Shown here in pieces: positions 13,145 through 25,800 of a DNA stretch of 64,000 nucleotides; within the stretch, counting starts at the first letter, position 1; each line of letters starts with the position of its first letter. The position numbers were made by a program, and so were the translations under genes. The notes under the pieces were generated by a model. The model was given only the letters and a program-made list of their open reading frames with translations, searched no databases and was not told where the DNA came from. The stretch is from Eimeria necatrix (Eukaryota; Apicomplexa; Conoidasida; Eucoccidiorida; Eimeriidae), in NCBI RefSeq assembly GCF_000499385.1, contig NW_013655239.1, positions 86,001-150,000 on the forward strand, written 5' to 3'.

Positions 13145-16100
13145 TTTGGTAGATCTAAGAGGGACTAGAGGAGTTGGCTGTGAGCACGCCTCAGGAACGC
13201 GTGGATTGGCCGACGCACTGGAAGTCTCTTTTACCTCCTCAAAATAATTTGATGTCTTTTGTTTCCAAAGCCAGCTGTCCCTAGTTCCAAGAATTCTGCC
13301 GTAGAAAAAGTTTAGTTGACCTGTAGGTTACAGTCTAGTGCTATCTGGTTAGTGATAAGACTGTTTGGCTCAGCGCTGACGAAGACCCTGACAAAACGCC
13401 GTCCGTGCTGTGCACCACAACGGACCACAAATGTGGCTCTAGTAGTGTACTTTAAATTTGAACCGAGATTTATCCGACCTACAAAGTATATTCGTTGAAG
13501 GCAAGTTGCCAGACTGTATAAAGAGCATGGACCCTGCTTGTCTTGTAATAAGCCCACGATGCCAGCGGCGTTGTGACATGGAGGGACCCTGTTATGGCCA
13601 TGTGGTCAGTTTCGAATCACAGATAGTTTGATGTGGGGTGATTTCTTAAATTTCTCCCTTTTTTACGTTAGACGGCCACTCTTGCTAAATATTTGGACTG
13701 CTCGTGTGCGATGCTAGCAGACCTTTAATGCTAGCTGACTGAATATTGCTGTGTTCGAGCCAAGCTCTCTTTGGCACGTTCCAGTGTATGGCTCTTCGAT
13801 CGTTGTGCGATCTGGCCCTCACCCTGAGCCTAGAAACGGCAGACTACACTAGCAGAGAAAATGCAACTTTGAGCGAGCGTTTGCTGTCAAAGCAGCAGCC
13901 GGAAAGAGTCAATCGAAGATGTTTGCCAAGTAAGAAACCTGTGGAAACCATTTGCCAACTACCAAGTTCGAGAGCCAACAGAATCGACGAAGGCACCGAA
14001 CATCTATAGGATGAGCAGAAAGATACAACTTCGCCAACCGAGGGCGGTAGCACCGCAACAGATCCAACAACTGACCACAGATGTGCGAAATCCATGACAA
14101 ACGCTGAATCAAGAGAACATGTGTTGGGAAATTCAGGCAGGCACCTGCAGTAGAGCATTCCTGCAGGAATTAATGGTTCATGGACCGTTACAGGCAATAT
14201 GAAAGCTGTGGGCTAGGACACTTTGCTGCTGACAACGCAACTCCTTGCAAACCCTGGAATGTGCCAAGTACGCACAGTGCACCAACAAGTACCTGATGGC
14301 AACTCTGCTACTGAATTTTTGAACATGTGGGCCCAGGCCCAAAGGGAGAGGTGCAGCTTACAAACCTGATAGTCGTTGAGGCACAATCAAGGACCATTTC
14401 GCATAGTCATGACATGAGAGAAAACCATAAAGACTTTTCTCTACTAGGGAGAAAAGACAAAAAGTACACGAAAATTAACACATTCGGCCTGCTTGCAGAG
14501 CACACCAGCAGCGCTTCCCAGCAGAAAAGAACAACTATACGTTGGAGCTAAAAGTACATGTTTTGCTAGGTAGTGACGAAGTGAAGGGGGACAAACAGCA
14601 GCGTCGACAGAGGCAAGGTGCCTTCATGTTTGGAAGCGTCAGTTTTATGCCGCTCTGGTGGAACAATTTGCATGAAAAACAGGACAAACCGCTTATGGCT
14701 GTGCTACGTGGCGTTGGGAAGGCTGTGGCTATTCTCTTTTCTGCGGTAGGCCCATCCCATGACACGCTATTGAGCATTAATGCACTATCTACTTTCTACT
14801 GATCCTTAGAATCACGGCAATTAAGCCAGTGCGAGTGCGCTGAAATGTGTGCTCACCGCCATTAAGGGCTCGCTTTTTGAATGCTAACTGTTTCTTGACT
14901 GCACGAACGACTACTTTCATGGTGGCAGTAATTCCCTACAACCACATATAAACAAACCTGATTGTCGCTAGTCCCACGTTTCTGCAACACAGGAATGTTC
15001 AGTGCTGCTCGGACAGGTTCCAGGTATACCAGCTCAGAAGATGTCAACATTTTTATGTCAATTGTTGGAGCGCTACAAGCCATGTGAGAGATAATGGCAG
15101 GAACCATCGATCAGACAACCATGTGCTGGGTCAGTTCATCTGAGTCGCGTGCGCCAACAGCCGCAGCTCACAGCACAGCCTGACACTCAACTAGGTTGTT
15201 CAATGAGTGACTGCAAACAATGAAAGCCCAACCGAGACGGCATGCCTTCATTTGGGTACTAATCTGTCTTCCCTACGCGTATGCAGAATTCATATAGCTA
15301 CAGATGTAACCTGGCGTGCACAGCGTGGTGCAAGCAAAGCATCCTACAAGACACAAGCAGACGCAGAAGCTGACATGGCTGATGGAGTTCTGACCGTCTC
15401 CACAACGGCCGCAGTTGGCTGCTGCCCAGCAAAGTCCTAAAGTCTGCCATTTACCGTATGACGGCATATCATTTTGACTTTGATTAACAAGAAGATACGT
15501 CAACTACCAGCGCTCTATACCTTTGGTGTGCCTTTGCTCTCGTAACACAGAAGCATAATAAGGACACTGAAAAGGAGCTACGCCTCGTGCTTAATCCTTG
15601 AACCCCAAGCGCTCCTAGAATTCTTGCTGTCTTCTATAGGTATTCTATTAAAGGTAAATTACTGATGCTAAGACAACGGTGGACGTCACCCGTAAAAACG
15701 GTGTTGCTATCCCGGCATAGCAAATTAGCTCACAGAGTATCCGGACTACGTGCGCACTCTAATTCAGATAATGTTTTGGCAGTCAACATGATGGAACGAG
15801 AAACGTTAAAAGCGTGTGTCAGAAGTCCGCAACAAGCAGCCTGTGAGACTGAAGTACCTCATGCAACCCTTTTATAGCGTATAATCCTAGAAGGAGCTAT
15901 TCTTGCCGTTTGACCATGGACAGTTTGCTCGTAATGTGCATTTCGGCGGGTCTCTCTGAAAAGCTGCACAGTTTGTTTTAAGAGCAAATAGCTTGCTTTT
16001 GTGCATGGAATTATGTGTATCTTGCATTTAAGGACAGCCCTGAATATTTTAGATTAACTAGCCAAAGCAAGCTTCTGGTCTCCGCGTGAGTCAGAGAGAA

Positions 16101-17151
16101 TGTGCAAGAATTAGCTTGAAGCAAGACTAGAAAACGTAAAAGTATGCATGAGCGTGAAGCACGAAGCCTCTATGCTCTGTCAGTTATTAGGATAGTCTCC
16201 GAGCGAGCCTGAGGCGCCTGTGGTATTCTTCAAGAGACAGAGGTAACAATAATTAGGACGCCTTTCTGCGCTTCTGCTTTCATGTATAAAAATGTACCGC
16301 CCATTTCCCCAAATTTCGAGCACCTTCCTATTGTGTTCCAGCACCATCAGCTGCTACGACGCAACTTTGCTCACTGTCAACTGACTCGTTGGCTTTTTCG
16401 CTTTCAAAGAAAACTAATATGTTATAAATTGCACACGGCCTTTCATCCACGTAGTGTCATGTTCGGCACCGCACAGAAGCAGCTAGAAAAAGCCGTGAAG
16501 ACAGCATGGCATAGCGGGTCCTCCGGCTCTCCGAAATTCGCTACTTTCAATGACACAGACGTAGGGACGCAGTAATAAGTTGTTATCTGAGTTCCTTATG
16601 CCGGTGTAGCTCAAATGTGCTGACGCCGGGTATTTTTTTGACGCTCGCGATACCGCTAATGTGACCGAGTGTTTGTTTGCATCCCTCCCTGCAATCCTTG
16701 TGTCTAGAGATCAGCATTCGTAAAGTACGTTACATGCCCGTTTTAAAAGAGATAGCTCCCGACCGCAGGAGTACGACCGATACGTCCCAGCTAGCGATGG
16801 GATTGCCGGTGGCGTATGTTGCGCCTCCTTCCTAATAAGGTTGCTTCCTCCTGTCGAAGCACCATCGAACTTCATCTTGCTGTGCTGTCGAAGATTCAGA
16901 ATTCATTTCAGTGGCTTAAAAGCGTTGTCCTGGTCTGGACGACTAGTTAGACGCAGGGGATTAAAAGAAAAGCGACCCAGACCTTGCTAGCCCTCGCTGT
17001 GCTGTTTTCTGCGCAGGATCTTCGGTAAGCTGATGCGACCCGTGACATTCGGGGTCTTCGGAGAATAGATCGCCTATGAAGTTCGACACAGCATGTAGAG
17101 TAAAAGTATAACTGCCAACTCTAGTATCACGTTACTACTATTACAAGACTA
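13145..17151. other. feature-poor intergenic stretch
   Basis: Only short open frames (under about 120 codons) with no recognisable domain are visible between the AP2 gene and the retroelement. No repeat array or RNA gene was seen. Confidence 0.5.
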
Positions 17152-17632
17152 TGTTGCATACCAGGTGTAGTGCGCAGGCACTACAGTAGGGATTGCTGGT
17201 GAGCTGAAGACGGTAGCTAGCTGGTGACAGGTTATGAGGCTGAAAGGGCGCAGAATCTTCTTACTAGTAAGGGAGTAGGGGAACTTGTCAGCAAATGAGC
17301 ATATGTAAACTAGAAGTGTCTGCAGATACCCGAAGATTGCGGCTGGTGGTAGCGCAGACACCGGCGCGGACCACCGCCCCACCGGACCATGAAAACAAGG
17401 ACCGTGAGTGGAAGGACCTTTTGGGAAAATCGGATAGAGAAGTCGAACTATGACTGCTTTTATTGACAACTTCGTATTTGCTTCATGAGGTATGCGTTGA
17501 AAAGAGAGGGTTTGTCAAAGGGCGACCTATTCGTGAGCCAGGTAGCAACGTAGTAGCAGCAGAAGGAGTTGTGCACTAGATTTGTGGGCTGTTCCGGGAT
17601 ATAGATCTTTCTTTTCCATACGTAGGAGTCGT
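17152..17632 (+). repeat. 5' LTR (degenerate)
   Basis: It begins TGTTGC and aligns along most of its length with 19374-19855. Shared blocks include GCGCAGGCA, TTTTGGGAAAATC, GTAAACTAGAA, AACTATGACT and GTATTTG.TTCATGAG, with many substitutions and small indels. By eye, identity is roughly three quarters. The 3' boundary is uncertain by some tens of bases. Confidence 0.8.
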
Positions 17633-17674
17633 AAAACTATGCCGTAATGATTCACACCTAGACAGCCTAGCTCG

Positions 17675-18747
17675 GTGAGGGATGCGCCTACGCAACAGAC
17701 GCTTTATTGTCCCTACTCTGCAGGAGACGCCTACTCAATGTCCGTAAGCAAAGTGCTTCGCGCGACACGGGCCAGCCATGGTCATGCTACTCCGGAACTC
17801 ACCGTAAAAGATCGGCCGCATGGGCATAAGGATGCGCCTATAGCCAATGTTGCTGGCTTGTCAGGGGACAGTGCGTATGTTACGTGTGACCAACTTCCCT
17901 CAGCGGCTGTGATGAAGAAAGTTATGGACGGGCCCTGGGAATCGGGCGCAAGGTTTCCCATACTTGCTGACGACATCAGCAAACCTTTTTGCTGCGCACC
18001 GAACGACGGTACACCCAGATGTGACTGGATCCCTGCGACTGGGGGAGCGCACTTATTGACCACCTTATGAGCCCAGCTCTAACTTATTAGATGTATATAC
18101 GACGAACTATCGACCTAAAAGACTGGGCAAAAGTACAGAACCGGCTTTTGGAACGGTTCGACAAGTCAATATTGCACAGTCAATTGTTGGCGGAGTTGGC
18201 TATGGTAGGGTGAAATGGCGACGCTAAGGAATACACGGACCAGTTTGCGGCTGTAGCGGAGCGTGGTGTGGAGTCCACCCCAGAGCAGCTCGCTGACTAT
18301 TACTGCTCCGGGCTGCCAGACGGTCTCCATCTTCTCATAACCATTAAAGGGCAGGTGAAGCATTCGTCGTGGGAGCAGGCAGCGACAGCCGCAGCGCGGC
18401 TCTACGAGACTAAGCAAACCGTGCTAGAGCTACAAGAAAGGTCCAGCCGAGCTATCAGAGCGGCTGTTCAGGCACGTGGAACCCAGAGGAACCACCAGAA
18501 CGAAACTTCCCTTGCGGGGAACCCTGGAAACTGCTATCAGTATCAATGTCGTGGATACCCGCGACTCCTTTATCCCAGAAAGGGAGAACGTACCAAGCGT
18601 CAAGCGAAGGCCTGTAGGAAGTGTGGCGTTGTGGGACACTGTGCTCGGGACTGTCCTCCTTACGACCGTGGCAGGAGTCAGCCGGAAGGCAAAAGCAGCA
18701 GACAGCCCACCCGTCACAGGACTGAGACAACTGAACCTTTAAGCAAC
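17675..18747 (+). pseudogene. gag-like polyprotein remnant
   Basis: An open frame at 17675-18070 has no recognised domain and probably represents the N-terminal region. A second frame from about 18091 contains the retrotransposon capsid pattern: DWAKVQNRLLERF, then EYTDQFAAVAERG, then QLADYYCSGLPDGL (18121-18330). An in-frame TGA at 18211-18213 interrupts this domain, and the two frames are shifted relative to each other. The nucleocapsid zinc knuckle C-X2-C-X4-H-X4-C is intact at 18613-18654 (CRKCGVVGHCARDC) with basic flanks. Gag normally forms the particle and packages the element RNA. This copy is not functional. Confidence 0.8.
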
Positions 18748-19216
18748 AAGCTGCGGCTCAGTAGCAAGCATCTACCGGCTTTGGACAGCTTCCCTAAGTT
18801 CGAGCGCCGTTACCAAGGACCTTCTGAAGTCATCGATTGTGTAACGGCTGTCGTTTACCGTCCCGCTTTGCCTCTCACCTATGAATACCACAACGTTTTC
18901 CACGCTTCGCAGTTAGTTCCACACCGCCGCCGCCTTCCCCGCTTGGTTACGCAGGATGCCGACGCCGGCTGGACCCCCATCCGCAAAGTGGCAGGCAATC
19001 CAACACAGCAGCAAGAGGTAGATTATAGCGTGGGCCAGCGCGGCTGGGAAGCCGACGCCCCAGTATCTCATCAAGTACCACGGAACTCCTGAAGGTCAAG
19101 CCACCTGGGACACCGTTAACCACCTTACAGGATGCCTGGCATTGCTTCGTTCTTTGCACCGCCACCAGCGAAGACTTCTTGGGGCTCGAAACCATCTAGT
19201 TCCTTCCAAAGCCTAG
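18748..19216 (+). pseudogene. pol remnant: integrase C-terminus and chromodomain
   Basis: Immediately after the gag tail, the same frame continues with LRLSSKHLP...RRYQGPSEVID...VYRPALPLTY...HNVFHASQLVPHRR, the conserved C-terminal part of Ty3/gypsy integrases. A frameshift near 19060 then moves to a frame reading YLIKYHGTPEGQATWD (from 19061), the core of a chromodomain with its aromatic and Trp positions, ending with TAG at 19214-19216. Chromodomains guide integration to marked chromatin. No protease, RT, RNase H or integrase catalytic motif lies between the zinc knuckle and this segment. Confidence 0.82.
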
Positions 19217-19373
19217 GGGTTTGGGTCTGTCAGCTTCCGCCTCCCGCAGGATTGGCAGCCTTCCATGACGAGGAGGGAGGGCGCACCTCGCATTGCATAG
19301 GCTCACGGCACTACCATTATGAGAGAATAGAGAATGAGGAGGCAGAAATAATGTGTTATGAGTAGCCCGGTTC

Positions 19374-19855
19374 TGTGCGGTGAGGGGATAACTTCTGCGC
19401 AGGCATTACAGCAGGTACTGCTGCTGACCTTAAGACGGTTGCAAGTGGGTGACACAGATTAAGACGCTGAAGGAGCGAGGAAACTTCTTGCTAATAACGA
19501 AGTAATGCAACTTAACAGGAAATTAGTATCCGTAAACTAGAATTGAGTGGGAATACCCGAAGTGTGGGGCTGGCGATAGCGCCGACACCCGAGCTGGACA
19601 GCACCCCACCGGATCACGAAAGCAATGGCCCTGCGTGGAGGCACTTTTTGGGAAAATCTGATAGACAGCTCCAACTATGACTCCTTTTGTTGATAATTTG
19701 GTATTTGTTTCATGAGATATGCGTCAAATGTAGAGGGCTTGTCAAAGGACGCCCTAATCGTGGACCGTAGAAACAGCAGAAAGCGGTGTGCAGTACACTA
19801 GGAGGACAATTTTAATGGGTTGTCCTAGATTTTCCTGCAGCCTACGTCCGCGACA
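19374..19855 (+). repeat. 3' LTR (degenerate)
   Basis: Begins TGTGCGG and matches the 5' LTR at 17152-17632 over its length, with matching order of blocks and clear divergence. It lies about 160 bases after the chromodomain stop, the expected position. Confidence 0.8.
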
Positions 19856-22800
19856 ACCCTGGCTCAGCACGACTTCCAACCACGAGGTCAATGCTCGAAA
19901 TTTGCTTTGGGGATTCCCTCACCAACCTTTTCGTCAGGTGCAGTCGGACTTCCACATTCTGTCTGGTGTGGCTGCGCCCTAACGATATAGCGCCCGCGAA
20001 TGAGCACTGATGGTGGACGAAGAGAAACTGTGCGACGAGGCACTGGAGCGAAAATGTCATCTTCCGTTTTCGTTCGTGTGCCCAGAAAAGGTTCAAACCG
20101 CGTCGATCTCTTTCGAGGTAAATGTTCCTTGAAAAGCAGTTTATGCAGAACGCACAGAATTTGTTTCCACAATATTCTTGAATAAAACGTAACTATGAGC
20201 TTGGCAAGAGTTTTTTCACGCAAGTCAACTGCATCAAAAATTTCACCCATGAAAGCATCTAGCAACAGAGCGCATTCGCATAAAAGTTATTTTGAGGACT
20301 TCTGGCAAATACTGAGCATTGCGGCGAGCAAATGTAATATCACAGCACTGGCACTTATGAATGCGAGCACCCTGCAATTGCTATTCTCATGGATTCGCTG
20401 CCTTTCTTAGTGGATCATGAGCCCGATGAGCTAACCAGACTGTCAGTTGTCCAGCCCCTCATTTGCGCATGCTCTTGAATCGCCTTTATTTTCACCTAAC
20501 CTTCACTTACAGCAATATGGTGCTACAAATTTTTAATTGCATTTCAACTTCGACCGCATCTGGACTTCCTTGAGCAGCGCATGCAGTCGTCACCATCATT
20601 CGTTTGAGCGAATTTATTTTATGAACGCTTCTCGCTTAGCTAACTCCAACGCTGGGATCACCGGTCGTTACTGAAAGGATTCAATGCAGCATCGAGAGAA
20701 AGGCGTTGGCCGCACATCTAGACTCTCGCTTTAACAAATGACACTGGTCAAGACGCAGCTGCTTTCAGAGACTAAACGACATGGGCAAGTTTCAATGGCA
20801 AGGCGAGTTTCCCAAAAGTGGACAGTATATATTTGCATTTGCTCTGAGTCGCACTCATTAGTAGGCCTAGGAAAAAAAGATCTACGGTCTCATTCTCACA
20901 GAAAAGTAACACTGTCCGTGGCATTCGCATAAGAACAAATTCACCATTTCTCTTTGTAGGGTCATAGGCATGCATGAACTCCGACCCATATGTAGCCGTG
21001 AACTTGTTTCTGAGGAAGGCAGATGCAATTAGAAACGTGCTAGGAGCAATGCTCCACAGAACTCAGGGTATTAGGAACAAGCCCACACCCCCTGCATATT
21101 ACCTTTCGCTAGGCAGAGCATGCCACATCACGTAGCTTGCATCTATGCAGCTAAATACATGTGGTAACTTTCTGTATGTTTGATTGCTCCGAAGGGTTAT
21201 CATCTCTATTTGTCTAAGCTACAAGCGTGCTGTGGTGCAGGGCTTCCACCGTAATATATCTCTTCGTGCCTCCATAGGCTGCACTCGTGCCTTTGTAGAA
21301 GGATTGAGGGGCGGAGTTTCAACAAGTGCCGGTGGCGTGACGAAGCACTGCTGAGTTTGCCAACAGTATAAGGGAAATTCAATAAGATTAGGATATCTGG
21401 CGGAATTCACTGAAGAAACTAAGAATTCTGAGCGTGCTACTAATATCCACATAAACTACGCGTGCACTGCAGAGTCCGCGTTTGTTCACATCCTTAGGTA
21501 CAGGAAGTATATCCTTCGTCGTATGCCGCATTATCCCATGGTAGGGAAAAAGAGATCTAGCAGCATGGAAGATGGAGACGCACATAGCGGAAAACAATGG
21601 CCATTTAGAAGGCCCAAGGGCAGCATATGCCAAACGCGAGGTCTTTCCTGCCACATATAAAAGGCTCGTCACTGAGGCTGCCTGGGCTGACCTACGTACC
21701 TACCCTCCAACACTGCTGCTGCTGCTAAAATACCTAAAGCGGAAATGGAGGAATCTTCCTAGGCAGGGCAGCGCTCAAGTTGGAGCTGCCCCTGTATAAC
21801 ACTACGTGACTCTGTTACACCAGTGACAATATAACCACTTTGTTGAACTTTGTCAACGGGGATGACGAAATACACAGATGAACAGCCGATGTCTATCATT
21901 TACCGATCACATAGTCTGTTACTATGCCATGCAGATATCGTTTGTTTTGCAGAGCCTCCAATATGAACTTGAATGCCTTAACCGAGTTTCGTGAAGTCCT
22001 GGCAAGGAGTGCTTTTGCCTAGGAGGCTCCAGTAACTGCTCAGCGAATGCCTCGCGTTTCCCTGGCCTTCCTGATCCATCCATAGTAATTCTTGTAGGGA
22101 TGAAGGCTGTACCTTTTAAGGCATGTAATTGTCCAAGGCGTTGCAAGCTCTCTGCCAAGAATAGAGTTAGTCTACGTTCTCTTTTAGAAGCGCCATTCAT
22201 TAGGGCTTCCAATGAATCGTTTCGTGGTTTGGGTCTCGTTCCAAAGGCGTGCTCGCTTCACATAACAGGAATCCATATGCTTTCGCGCCTCGTACTACGT
22301 TGTCCAGAGGCTAAAGCGTCGTTTGCCGCAGCAGTTTTCGGAAATGATGGCCTTTTGACCAATAGAAAATGTAAGAATAAGGGGTTTTTGCCATCATTCG
22401 TTCTGCTTTTAGCTGGTATTAGCAGCTCTTCCTGCTTTACTCTCTCACGTTGCATCTCTGCCTTTTTTCAAAACGATGGTGTGGCAACGGCGTACTGCTA
22501 AGGCCCTGAATATGAGAGTGCTGGCTGCCTCACTTTCGCCCAGTGTAGGCGCCTAGCTTTTGTAGGCTTTGATTCAAAGCCTTCAGTGAATTCATCTTCC
22601 GGCATATTTTTTCATAGTGTGTCTGGGTTTTGTCTTCCTGCTCTTTGAGAGTCTTCCAGTGGGCATATCATGCAGCCATCATGCTGAGACATTGTAACTT
22701 CGGGATCCCCCAAAACATCTCTTCTAGAGGTTACTAGGCAGATAGTTCCTGCATGCTTTTTCCGACGTGTTACCTGCTACCCCAGGGAGAAAAGAATGGC

Positions 22801-25800
22801 CCAAGAACGACACGCTCGTAGCTAAATGCCTTCTTGCTTGTGACGAATTACGAGACACCCTTGCTACGCGATGTGCGCCGAACCAGTGACGCCTAGCGCT
22901 GGCCGCTGAATTATGATATCAATGCCGAATCGCCTATGTCAGTCTAGGATGGCGCTTCACAAAACCTATAATTCTCAATTTAATGGTACCGCGCCGCCGA
23001 CGGCATCCACACAATGTCGGCGTCACGGCAGATAACCGTCATGTTGCCACATAAGTCTGTCGCTCCATTTTAAGCTGCAAAAGGAGCAGCGACGAAGAGT
23101 TAACTCTCTTGGATGCGGGCAGAATGAGACGCCTGCATTCTCTGACCGACATGAGATACTTATGCGCGCTTGCCTGCAAACCGTCGGTACTACGCGCGGA
23201 ATTTTGGGGCAAAAACTAACGGACGAAAAGCGCTGGCTGCTTTCAACACGGAATTCAACTTCTGCTGCAATAAAACAAAATGAATGATACCTAGCAACTA
23301 TGGTTCGTTGGGTCTACAATACGCGGAAGTGCCCACGTCTGCGCTGCACGCAGATTTTCCCGTTTTACCTGCGTTAGAATTCATTACGGAAAATCACATT
23401 TCTACTCCACGAAACATTCGTATATCTGATAGAGAACAAGCTGACGGTCGTTGCTTGTCAAGCCCTAAAAAGCCAGAAGCAAAACCAGCCGTTATTGAGC
23501 GGCTTTCCCTTAGTTTTCACGAACCTCCAGCCAATAACATGGAGCAAACTTTCGTCTTTCCCTGATTGCTATTTGCTGCTTCAGACAGCAACTGCATGCT
23601 AGTTCCGATCACGTGGAGCAGACTAACGTAATGAGTAGTGTTCGGCACATCTTGCATCCCAAGCAGCATCAGCAGAGCGCTCTGGGCGGTGATTCTGAAC
23701 CCGTGGCACACTAGATGAAGCCAGATCACCATACAAGAGACAAAGTCGCTCGTGGACTCCCCAGGCTAGCTTCCACCGCATCAATTTCATTATACACCGC
23801 TGGCTTCGCTGACTAGTGTAGCTAGGAAGGTGTTTGGAGCAAGTTGGCATTGCTGCAGAGTACATTTCCGGCTCTACAGGGAAGATCCACGTATCGCCGT
23901 TTAGCCGAACTACGCCGTAAGCCATGAGCTCAACTGCGGCACGCATGTTTCTGGATGTGTACTTACCAACGCACTGCAAGTGTCACAACAGTCCATCCGA
24001 CTTTTTGCTCTGACTTTTTTCTTAGTAGGAAAGTTGTCCTCGAGTCGAGTTTTTTCCCTGTTGACGACCTGTTCAGCCGCACTTTGCTGGTCATCAGCGA
24101 AACTAATCCACTTCTCTCCTGTTAGCTTGGAGGATAGCATTGTCTGCAGCACAGCGGCGCAGTCGCAGTAAGGCATAAGCGTCCGCTGCATCGGCATGAG
24201 GCTTTTAGTATAAGTGTTCGAAAGGCTGTGAACTTCTTCGCATGCCCTCAATAGCAGCCACTAACTGTTAGCCGACGTTTCCCAGGAAAAATTCGGAATC
24301 CGAAGGAACCTATGGGCTTTCTACTCGCCTTGTTTTGATTATTCAGCCATGCCTGTTAAATCGTCTTCAAGCCCACGGTGTCTGGGAGGTGCCAGATGGG
24401 AACCACCTCCACTCTAAGTTTCTACTGCATACGCTTCTCCCACAGCACTGCACACAAGGTTGCTCCCCGCCGCCTACGCTTGCATTGAATGCCAGTCGTC
24501 TGCTGTGTATTGGTAGCCAGTCAAGAATAAGCGATGTGCCACGATCTGTTCACAATGGCAACCCATTCTATGGCTTTTATGCTACAAGAGGATTTTCTCA
24601 TGCTTTGTGTGTTGCAAAGTTACATATGTCGCATTGGCCTTATCTACGAACAAGTGCGTTATGTTGCTGGGCGCAGCACAAATTCGTCTCCCATCCCGTT
24701 GTGTTGTCAATGAAGACTTGCTGCTACCCTGCATGCAAAATGTTCCTCCTGTGTTCTGTTAGGGCCAGCTCTGCATAGTAACAAGTCTATTAGGATTCAA
24801 CCAGTTAAACACGACCATAGAAAACTGGTTCGAGTCTGGGACGTTTTTGGTCTTCCTATCAGTGGCTACAGAATAACCCGAATAGTAAAGACCGCCATCT
24901 AGTTCACTCACCAACTTGAACATTAATTGCCAGCGACAGACGAAACACGGATAAATCGGTGAATTGCAGCTTTCGTAGATTTTTCTCTACTCACCTGTAG
25001 TCAGCAGAACCCCAGCGCGGGTGCTGGCTGTTGTGGCATCATGACTTCATCCTTATCAGGACACGGTAGAGGCATCGCTTAAGGGTTGAGACGGCTCAAC
25101 ATAGTTCTATGTCCCACTGCTATGCTATAGATTTGTCCTCTTCAAATATTTCGACCTCAGCGCGCATGCGTGCTGCGCATTTCTGCTCGTTTTCCACGCA
25201 GGCAATTAGCTCGGAGGAAGGACATGCTCGTTGCAGCGTGAGCCCTGTATTGTTGAGCGCCTAACGCCTCAATGAAACTCTGTTTATGGCAATGGAGAGC
25301 TAAATCTGCTCGATTAGACAATCACTGCAGATGCGCTGCTACTGAAGTATTTTTACATGGTATTTTGAAGCCTCGACGCAGCTGCTCCAGAAAGACTTGC
25401 GGAAAGGAGATTAGCAGTGATCCTTCTACATATGACCGTTGTTTCCTGTCAAACGCTGGTCACTTTTTGCATGAAATATTAGCAGCAGGCCACAGGACAT
25501 GTCAGGGATTGTCACAAAATTTCTTCCGCTTTGTCCTAACCTAAGCAGAATTAGCTGAAACATCCAAATCTTCTTATGACCATACTTCCAGTGCCCAAAT
25601 ATTTTAAGAATTTCCCGCAGACTTCCGTTCTTGTGCAGTCACAGGCAGTGTGGCGAAATACACAGCGCATTTCGTCTTTTCTAAAGGTATCCAGCTAGAC
25701 TAGCTTCACTAGTGGCAACGTCCTTCCTGATCTTGGCCACCATTTGCTGCTAGTTCATGAAAACGAGATTACCAGACTCAGGAAGCGCTTATGTGCTGCT

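Larger units (their letters stand above)
17152..19855 (+). mobile_element. internally deleted Ty3/gypsy chromovirus remnant
   Basis: Two diverged direct repeats flank an interior of about 1.7 kb. In order, the interior has a gag capsid-like region, a CCHC zinc knuckle, the integrase C-terminal segment and a chromodomain. This is the order of a chromovirus whose protease, reverse transcriptase, RNase H and integrase core (normally about 3 kb) have been lost. The reading frame is broken by a stop at 18211 and by frameshifts, and the LTRs are clearly different from each other, so this is an old, inactive copy. Eimeria genomes are known to carry chromovirus-type elements. The outer ends are approximate because both LTR ends have decayed; I could not identify a convincing target-site duplication or primer-binding site. 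Confidence 0.85.
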
